Positions 57,013 through 64,000 of a stretch of DNA of 64,000 nucleotides are shown here, in pieces. The stretch's first letter is position 1, and each line of letters opens with the position of its first letter. The translations under genes were made by a program, and so were the position numbers. Source of the DNA: Prostheceraeus crozeri (Eukaryota > Platyhelminthes > Polycladida > Euryleptidae); the NCBI GenBank assembly GCA_907163375.1, contig CAJQUW010014307.1:1-64000 (forward strand), in the 5' to 3' direction. The notes beneath the pieces were generated by a model. That model was not told the origin of the DNA. It saw only the letters and a program-made list of their open reading frames with translations, and did not search any database.

Positions 57013-57781
57013 GCAGGGGTGCGCCACCTTTTACATTTTCCGGCCGCCATTTCGAAGTCGAAAAGAATCTCGGCCGCACTTAATATGTGTGCAAACAACT
57101 ACGTCAATAGCCAATCCTTCCACCACTCAAATTAGCTTTCCCTGATGAATGACGCAGTGAAAATTACATAAAGGCCTACTTCGTAAAGAATGATTTAGCA
57201 AGTTAACCCATATACGACCGACAGTCATTTTTTACCCGAAAAGATTCTAAGCTTAAGGTGTTATTAGCACTTGAAAAGTTGAAAGCATTTTTTTGTAAGG
57301 GCAACCGAAGGAGAAAACACTTCACTAAGTTACTGTAATAATTCATAAAGGAATCACGAGACATACAAAATTCATTCATTCATTCATCACAGGGCCGGTG
57401 ATCTAGCAGGCGTCCTTATTCAGGCCATCTAATTGAAGTTTACACGCACAAACAATTCGAGCAAACTTCAATTGCCCCTTTTGTTTCTTTTAACTGATGA
57501 CTGTAGCCATGAATGCACATCAATGTAACTTCCCTAAAATATTCTATTCATGAGTTATCGAACTGCTTGAACTTCATCGCGCCTGCGGGCGCGCTTTTTT
57601 CCAAACAGCATGGGCATAAAGGTTTTCGACAGTGCTACTATAGTGACGATTGTTTTTCGATTGCCTTGAACTCCAGAAATATTTGCAATATACATGCACA
57701 ATATTCTTTTTGATTTAGGCCTACTTCTAATTGTCACGGCCGCACTTAGCCTCTGCAACGGCCACAGGTTACGCACCCCTG
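57013..57781. mobile_element. hAT non-autonomous element, about 769 bp
   Basis: CAGGGGTGCGCCACC at left and GGTTACGCACCCCTG at right are hAT termini. A perfect 8-bp duplication TTCTAAAC lies at 57005-57012 and 57782-57789, with one extra G before the left terminus. Internal GGCCGCCATTTCG / GGCCGCACTT words recur near both ends. No transposase frame. Confidence 0.9.
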
Positions 57782-57789
57782 TTCTAAAC

Positions 57790-58059
57790 CATTAACTTAC
57801 ATGGCATGACATAATAGAGTATATATTTTGGGTATGCTCTATCCAATGGTGGTATCAGTTTTTCATTCCAAGTTGATTTTGTTGCTATAGATAGCATTCC
57901 AAAATTCAAACAATCATTTTTTTTAATTTCGTATTTATAAGTAGAATGTATAGAAAATACGCAATATTTGTCAACATAACGAAGTAAAAAGTATGTGAGT
58001 ATCAATTAACATAATTACTCGACCATATTTCCTGTACGGGAACACTACTATTTCTCCTG
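57790..58059. other. No gene seen
   Basis: AT-rich spacer. Confidence 0.4.
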
Positions 58060-58160
58060 TCTCTGCAAGGTATTAAAAGATTTCTTTTTGCCCACTTTGT
58101 AAGTTCCTACATGTACCATCGTTTTGAATCAGTTTACAAACAATCTAATTCTGTAGAATA
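58060..58160 (-). repeat. Terminal fragment of the 30.9-31.9 kb palindrome family
   Basis: CTCTGCAAGGTATTAAAAG, TTTCTTTTTGCCCACTT, GTAAGTTCCTACATGTACC and ACAAACAATCTAATTCTGT match the outer part of the right arm of the palindrome in order. Single arm end only. Confidence 0.8.
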
Positions 58161-59069
58161 AGCGCTTTAGTACATTCATTGATGTATTTCTATGTTCGCG
58201 CTGACGTCACTCATTGTATTGATTCATCTCATCAAACCGGTCGAACATTGAACAGTTCATTCACCTGATGATGAGCACAGGTTGTGCATGAAATATCGTG
58301 TCCTTATAAATTCTTCATCCAGTAACCGGAATTTTTCACATAACTTATATTGTGATCTAAAGGCACATGGTGGAAAATCTACAAAGCATCAATTCTAGGA
58401 CATATTCTCCTGTCAGAAGATATTAGGCAGGATATTGCAAATAATAACACCGGCATTAGTAAGTGATGAGCAACAAGTCGATCAAACGTCGTCCTTATCG
58501 ATTACTTTTCGAATTTTTCTACTAAAAAACAGCTAAAATATCAAAGACTAAATCTGTCATTGTCTCCTACTTTTTTTGAATGTGCAATGCACTTTACATG
58601 GTGTGGGTTGCTTTTTATCGCTGTCAAATTATCTAAATATCTATGCGAGTATGTAAATAACTGTCACCGACGGAAATTCGGACAGAAATTTCTAAATAGG
58701 AGAAAATGAAGCTGAAACATAAAAAAGACTAATTAAATTGCAAGTATGTTGTCCATACAGTTATATGACCGTCCCGCTCAGACTTCAAAACGGAACTGAT
58801 GCCTCAATTCTGGTCCAAGCCCGTTTCATCGGCTCAGAACTGGCTTGGCGGGCGTATTTAGGCGCATTCTATCCACACAGAATGCTGTATAATAGCGAGA
58901 ATATACCATAATACGTGCACAATGTAGATGGTTGTTATTCTCAACATCTGAAACTCAGTGAATTTGAGTTAGATTTTCACCATACGCTAAGTATGGTCAG
59001 CAATGAATATTTCGCAATTCATACATAGGTTTACTTTGAAGTGAAATTGATTTTGATTTCATTTGAAAC
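58161..59069. other. No gene seen
   Basis: AT-rich spacer up to the rosa-like element. Confidence 0.4.
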
Positions 59070-59168
59070 TACAGTGTCCGGCAAAATGATCTGACACATT
59101 TGTAGGTTTAATAAAAGGCAAATAAATAAAAAAAACGAAAAAGTGTTTTTATTTTTGAAAACTACATG

Positions 59169-60511
59169 CGTGGTGCGTTCAATAAGTGGCCGACCTCACG
59201 CATTTAATTTTTGATTAAGTTGTTGTTATTTCTTTTACAGTAGAACATGTGTATCAAAGTTCGTTTAATACCAGAATTTCTGAACTAACGCTATATTTTC
59301 CCCCCAATTTTCAAATGTCAAAATTCGTAAATGACATCTTATTTTTTCAATTTTCAAATTCTTAATTTTTTCATCCGTTGTCGTGGAGAAGCCATAGTGG
59401 GACATTTCTTTGCTTTCTCGCTTTCTCCTCACTTCCACTACAAGATCACTATAATACTTTGCATTAATGGTTCTTCCTGTCGGCACGAAATTGAGCATTA
59501 TGATGCCATGTCTATCCCAAAAGACAGACAACATCATCGCGCGCCGATGCGACGTTGAAGATCTCGCTTTCTACTACGGCTTCTCTCTTGGAAGTTTCCA
59601 GTCTGATGATTCCTTCTTTCATTCATAGATAACGACTTACGGGAGTTTCATCCTCGGTGATCATGTTAAAGAGAAAATGCTCACCATACTGTTCAAAAGC
59701 ATTGATGTTCAGCAAACAGCATGCCTCTCTGCGTTCCATCATTTCAGCAGAAAGGAACCGAGGCACAAATCTTGAGCAAAGCTTTCGAAATCCCAAAGCT
59801 TTGAGACGTTCGCTAATGGTTCCAACACTACAATTGAATTTGGTTGACAACTCCCTCATTGTTATTCGTCGGTCGCTTTGAACTTTTTCTATCAGATCCT
59901 CGTCGATAGAAATTTCTATAGGTCTTCCTTCTCTTGCTTCATCGACGACTGAAACTCGACCACCTTTGAATTCTCTTGCCCAATATTTAACAGTCGTGTG
60001 AGAAGGAGTACTTTCGCCATAGACAGCATTCAATTCATTAAGAATGTCTCTAACAGAAGTCCTTAAAACAAAAAATCGAATGACACTGCGATATTCAATT
60101 TGCGAGACTTCCAACGTCATTTTCGTCAACTTCGATCAGAAAGCACACAGATCGTTTTGCACATTGAACAACGGTTCAGATGACAACTCATGTAGTCACA
60201 TGGCCGCGCGCGTAATAGTCAATAACAGCGCATAAGAACAATAACGGCTCATTATGACTGCTAACACTAACTGCCTGACTAGTGATGAATGAATAAATAA
60301 CTGAGGTTAGAAAAATAAGAATTGAAAAATTGAAAAAATAAGATGTCATTTACAAATTTTAACATTTGAAAATTGGGGGAAAAATATAGCGTTATTTCAG
60401 AAATTCTGGTATCAAACGAACTTTGATACACATGCTCTACTGTAAAAGAAATAACAACAACTTAATCAAAAATTAAATGCGTGAGGTCGGCGACTTATTG
60501 AACGCACCACG
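59169..60511 (-). mobile_element. Nested mariner element with about 195-bp inverted repeats
   Basis: CGTGGTGCGTTCAATAAGT at left and its inverse at right open inverted repeats reaching about 59364 and 60316, long for mariner. Flanks are TG (59167-59168) and TA (60512-60513). The rosa-like inverted repeat reads CATATAATG at the intact end, so the target was TA and the left copy has mutated. The transposase on the minus strand ends just after the second catalytic Asp. Its termini match those of 28500-29255. Confidence 0.92.
59265..60129 (-). pseudogene. mariner transposase, C-terminal deletion
   Basis: The N-terminal half (59623-60129) is open: paired HTH motifs (RTSVRDILNELNAVYGESTP, TMRELSTKFNCSVGTISERL), an interdomain WAREFKGGR-type stretch, NAFEQYGEHFLFNMITEDET and the start of the core. 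After a frame change the central part reads MMLSVFWDRHGIIMLNFVP, INAKYYSDLV and, out of frame, LHDNG at the second Asp, directly followed by inverted-repeat sequence. The end of the core with the third Asp is deleted. This complements the N-terminally deleted copy at 28500-29255. Confidence 0.88.
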
Positions 60512-60574
60512 TATAATGCCATTTTGTTTTGTTTCTTTATGCTACTGTTTTTTGTTTATTTTTTAATTGCAGTC

Positions 60575-61638
60575 ATGAATTGGACCGGTGAGCACCGCGC
60601 TTTCATTGTGGAAACGTTTATCAAAGCAAACGAATCTGTAACTGCAACAAAATGAGCTTTCCGCTTGCACTTCAAACTTGGTAGACATGATTACACCCAG
60701 CTCGAAGCACGACCTTGTTGTGGGTTACCAACTTTAAATCTACTGGATCTGCTTTGAAACGAAAATCAACTGGCCGACCTCGCACCGCCACAACTATAGA
60801 AAATGTGACAGCAGGAAGAGCTTCCGTTCTACAGTCTCTACGCCGTTCGACATTTAAACGCGCCCAGGCACTTAGTCTTTCCTAAAGAAGTTTGCGAAGA
60901 ATTCTTCACGATGATCTTCAAATGCATCCATACAAAATGATGTTGACTCGAGAACTCAGCGAAAGAGACACAGAAACTCACAGAGCATTGTGTTTAGAAA
61001 TTCAACAAGATGTGTTGTTCAGTGACGAGGCAATTTTCACTTGTGTGGCGCAGTGAATGAACAAAGCTTCTAAAACTGGGCCGTGAACAACCCGGGCCGT
61101 GATTTGCATGAACGCCCTTGCATTGTCCTCGAGTGACTGCATGGCGCGCTGTAGCAGAATTCGGTATATGGGGCCCGTACTTCTTCGAAGAAGACAACGT
61201 TACAGTGACTGTAAACTCTGATCGATATTGTGAGATGCTGGAGACTTTTCTCAGATCAAAATTGAATATGCCGCACGATATGGACAATGTTTGGTTTCAG
61301 CAGGATGGGGCAACAGCCCACACTTCTCGACGTGCGGTGGGGATTTTGAGGGAGATGTTCCCTGGTTATTGAATCTCATTGCGTGGTGACATCGGTTGGC
61401 CGGCCCATTCATCTGATTTAAACCCGTGCGATTTTTTCTCTGGGGATGCCTTAAGTCAAAGGTATACATTAATCGCCCTCAATCTATTGAACAACTTAAA
61501 GATGCAATTCGTCAAGAAATTACTGCCATTCCACATGAAATAACCCAACGAGTTATAGACAACTTTCGTGAACGCCTTCGACAGTGTGTGGACAATAATG
61601 GATCCCATTTGACTGATTTAATTTTTAAAACACAATGA
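60575..61638 (+). pseudogene. rosa-like DD41D transposase pseudogene
   Basis: Starts MNWTGEHRAFIVETFIKANE. It retains FSDEAIFTC (first Asp), WRAVAEFGIWGPYFFEE, WFQQDGATAHTSRRAVGI (second Asp) and WPAHSSDLNPCDFFLWG (third Asp), and ends FRERLRQCVDNNGSHLTDLI. I count 41 residues between the second and third Asp, as in the rosa (DD41D) branch. Several stops and frameshifts lie in the N-terminal half, and one stop falls after MFPGY. The C-terminal 70 codons are still open. Confidence 0.9.
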
Positions 61639-61751
61639 AACAAAATGCCATTATATGCACTTTTCAAAAATAAAATACTTTTTAGTTTCTTTACTTTATT
61701 TGCCTTTTATTAGACCTACAAATGTGTCCGATCATTTTGCCGGACGCTGTA

Positions 61752-62531
61752 AAGTTCTTCGAATATTATTCTAATATCACAACTCATGCTTACTTTATGG
61801 CTGCATTATTTTATCGCATTATTTCTAGTTCAGGATGAGATTCACGTGATTCGTGTGCATATGTGGAAAAGAGAGGTACATTCATCAATGCATTCAGCAA
61901 AATAAAACAATATTTAAGGAGATGCAGCTCTCACAAACAAAAGCCAAGAAAATATGAAATTGCAAATGTGTCAAAGAAGATAATAACACCAGTGAGGATC
62001 ATTTACATCAAGATAATAATTCTATTAAACAACTCACACGCCCATTGAAAAAATGTCGCGTCTAGACGTCTTCATTTTTGGGAGACAAAAGGGTTCGTTT
62101 GTGGAAGACGACGTGGTGTCCAATAATTTAACCATGTCAGAACCAGGGATGCCATCAACTTCTTTCATATCTCCTAAAATATGCCAGATAGAAGTTAAAT
62201 TTTTTGTGACCTTTAGTTTTCACTATATATATTGATGTTTCAGTAAATGTTTGGACAAAATTGACTCACTGTAAAGTTCAGTTTTAATGGTCATTTTTAA
62301 AAGTACTTTTTGGATAATTGATGGTTTTCATTTAAAGTAGCATTGATTATTGATATGTTTCTGCATCATATTTACATAACATTTAAATAAGTGCAATTCA
62401 AGATTCTTGACATACACATTCATCGTATCTCCCTAAATGAGTACATGTATAATTGTACATGTAATGCCTACATGTGTATAGATACTATTCCGGTAATGAC
62501 TAGTCGCGATACTTTTGAGCTACACCAAAAT
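61752..62531. other. No gene seen
   Basis: AT-rich spacer. Confidence 0.4.
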
Positions 62532-63226
62532 AGTCGGAGTCCCGGAGTCCTATCATTTGATAGGACTCCGGACTCCGGCCTATAACCAGACCAGAAACAT
62601 AATACAAACAAATTACTTGTCCTCGTGCATAGCTGTCACTGTCTTGATGTCAACTTTCTCCGTCAAACAAAAGTACAGAGACACTGCTGCATGCAAAGCT
62701 TGTAATAGTTGAGGGAATGAACCGTGATAGTGAGAAAAGAATTGTCTTTTCACTCGGTGATTTAGTAGAGAAGACAAGCCCTCCTAGCCTCGATCACACC
62801 TACGCCCCAAAGGTCACATCACAGACAAAAATGAAATACTAGTTTGTTTGAGAACATTACCTCTTACCCTCACGTCAATAGAGTGTGATGTCTCCTCCAA
62901 AGCGCAGATTAAAATCGAATGTTTCTCATATTTTTTGGAAAAGGATGGGGATTTTCCTGTCTGGTAGAGACTGGAGAAGACCCGCGTAAAGCACACATCA
63001 ACAAGATGGGAGTAGCCGAGTCGCATACATCCAACTTTAAGCGACATTTGCTAACCTTTCATCGGAAACAATTGATAGTTCATACAGCAATGAACACTAA
63101 AGACAGGTTCAGGCAAGCCTATAATGATCGATGATGTAAGTCACCAGTTTTTCAAAAAAACAGGCCTATATATACTTCCGACCCGGAGTCGGAGTCCTCT
63201 CAAAATGATAGGACTCCGCATCCCTG
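62532..63226 (+). mobile_element. hAT deletion derivative with BED-finger remnant, copy 2
   Basis: Collinear with 39143-39869 from GGAGTCC.ATCATTTGATAGG to the GACTCCGCATCCCTG end. The extreme left terminus is altered, so no target duplication can be defined. The BED-type segment reads CLVETGEDPRKAHI, MGVAESHTSNFKRHLLTFHR with the SNFKRHL..FH half open. No transposase core. Both copies have the same internal deletion, so they come from one amplified deletion derivative. Confidence 0.85.
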
Positions 63227-64000
63227 GCATGTACATGTAAGCCTGTATCATGTATCATAAACCCTGTCTCTATAGCGAATAAATCATTAGAACGAGACAT
63301 TTGTAAAGATAGAAAGATGCAATAATACAGGAAAAGACATTATTTACGTTCAAATTTCAAATTGTTATTTGTAGCACTAAAATTAACGTAGAATATTATA
63401 CTTATAGCACCATATAGGCACCGTATGCTTGAGAAAAAGTTGGCAGAAGCACTTAAATTGGAATGAACAAGTTTTGAAGAGTCAAAAAATATACATAGTT
63501 TACTTAAAAATGAAAAAAATTGAAAATGCAAATTTTAAATTCTATTTTTTGCATGAAGATCTTCGAATCATGCAAAATAAGCACTACCATTCGAAAGTGC
63601 ATTCGAAAGGAGACTCAAAATGCTTGGGGTGACAGCGTTCAATAAGTTTTATCCATCGGAACATGGAAATTTGAGGAGGGTCCTACGACGTAAAAATCGC
63701 CCGGTCCTCATAGGATTAAAGGATGGAAATATCCTCACATTTCTTCAGAAATCAGATTGGTTGCTCAATCCGACGAGCTTCGACAGAATGGATGGGATCG
63801 CAATCACAGTCAATATCACACATTTAGGAGCCCACTTTTCAATGCTGTTTATACTTTTGACGTGAAAGGAATACACCACGAGATGCGTGTATACACACAA
63901 ACTTCATCACCACGATATTTGCATCACAATGCTCTGGTTTATTGACCTTCACAATCAGAAGGAAATTAGTTTCAGAGTAAATCCATTTTATATAACAACA
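63227..64000. other. No confident gene at the right edge
   Basis: Short plus frames (63620-63865 and others) lack recognisable domains. A gene continuing beyond the window cannot be excluded. Confidence 0.35.

Larger units (their letters stand above)
59072..61749 (+). mobile_element. rosa-like (DD41D) Tc1/mariner element carrying a nested mariner
   Basis: Ends CAGTGTCCGGCAAAATGATC / GATCATTTTGCCGGACGCTG are flanked by TA at 59070-59071 and 61750-61751. The inverted repeats are long. They continue through the nested mariner, because the sequence after it (TATAATGCCATTTTGTTT) pairs with the other end (AAACAAAATGCCATTATA). Without the nested 1.34 kb the element is about 1.33 kb, usual for the group. 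The transposase gene (60575-61638) is broken. Confidence 0.92.

Overview
The window reads as nuclear DNA of a marine invertebrate animal. It is AT-rich, almost free of genes, and packed with animal-type transposons: CR1/Jockey-like and RTE-like LINEs, Tc1, mariner, rosa-like and hAT DNA transposons, tRNA-derived SINEs, MITEs, minisatellites and long palindromes. The species cannot be fixed. The recurring 'taggcctac'-type words, an MS4A-like gene, a hammerhead-bearing SINE and a RAG1-like transposase suit a deuterostome or lophotrochozoan. That is inference.

Layout. 1-7.6 kb: one credible host gene, an MS4A/CD20-like four-pass membrane protein (3043-3792, minus), then a cluster of a 15-bp motif (5.1-6.4 kb). 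7.7-11.4 kb: a CR1/Jockey-like LINE fragment split by an 846-bp MITE with a 6-bp target duplication, then small CACTGTAAA-ended elements and a second MITE copy. 11.6-15.6 kb: a 4-kb inverted duplication holding a fossil gag gene. 15.6-28.5 kb: mostly blank, with scattered MITEs, a SINE, LINE tails and G-rich GTGGGTC arrays. 28.5-33.7 kb: a deleted mariner, a TA microsatellite, a hammerhead-ribozyme SINE, a 1-kb palindrome, another SINE and an integrase-type fossil. 35-44 kb: a MITE, a SINE, two hAT derivatives, a 540-bp palindrome made of two head-to-head hammerhead SINEs, and a LINE fragment. 45.8-47.7 kb: a higher-order minisatellite with a Tc1 element inserted. 48.9-55.9 kb: LINE remnants, one split by a 4752-bp DNA transposon with near-identical 650-bp inverted repeats and an unbroken 696-aa transposase. 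57-64 kb: a hAT derivative, a rosa-like DD41D element carrying a nested mariner, and a second BED-finger hAT derivative.

The most notable item is the element at 50011-54762. Its ends start CAC, the target duplication is 4 bp (CTTT), and the single protein has RAG1-like N-terminal CxxC pairs. It also has a RAG1/Transib/CMC-type core: D354, D418, CxxC 437-440, HxxxH 622-626 and E654. The open frame, near-identical arms and clean target site mark a young, possibly mobile copy. The second is a tRNA-derived SINE carrying a well-formed hammerhead ribozyme and closed by 12-bp inverted ends, which also occurs as a large palindrome. The genes do not form a pathway; the window is one host gene in a transposon landscape whose nested insertions give a relative age order.
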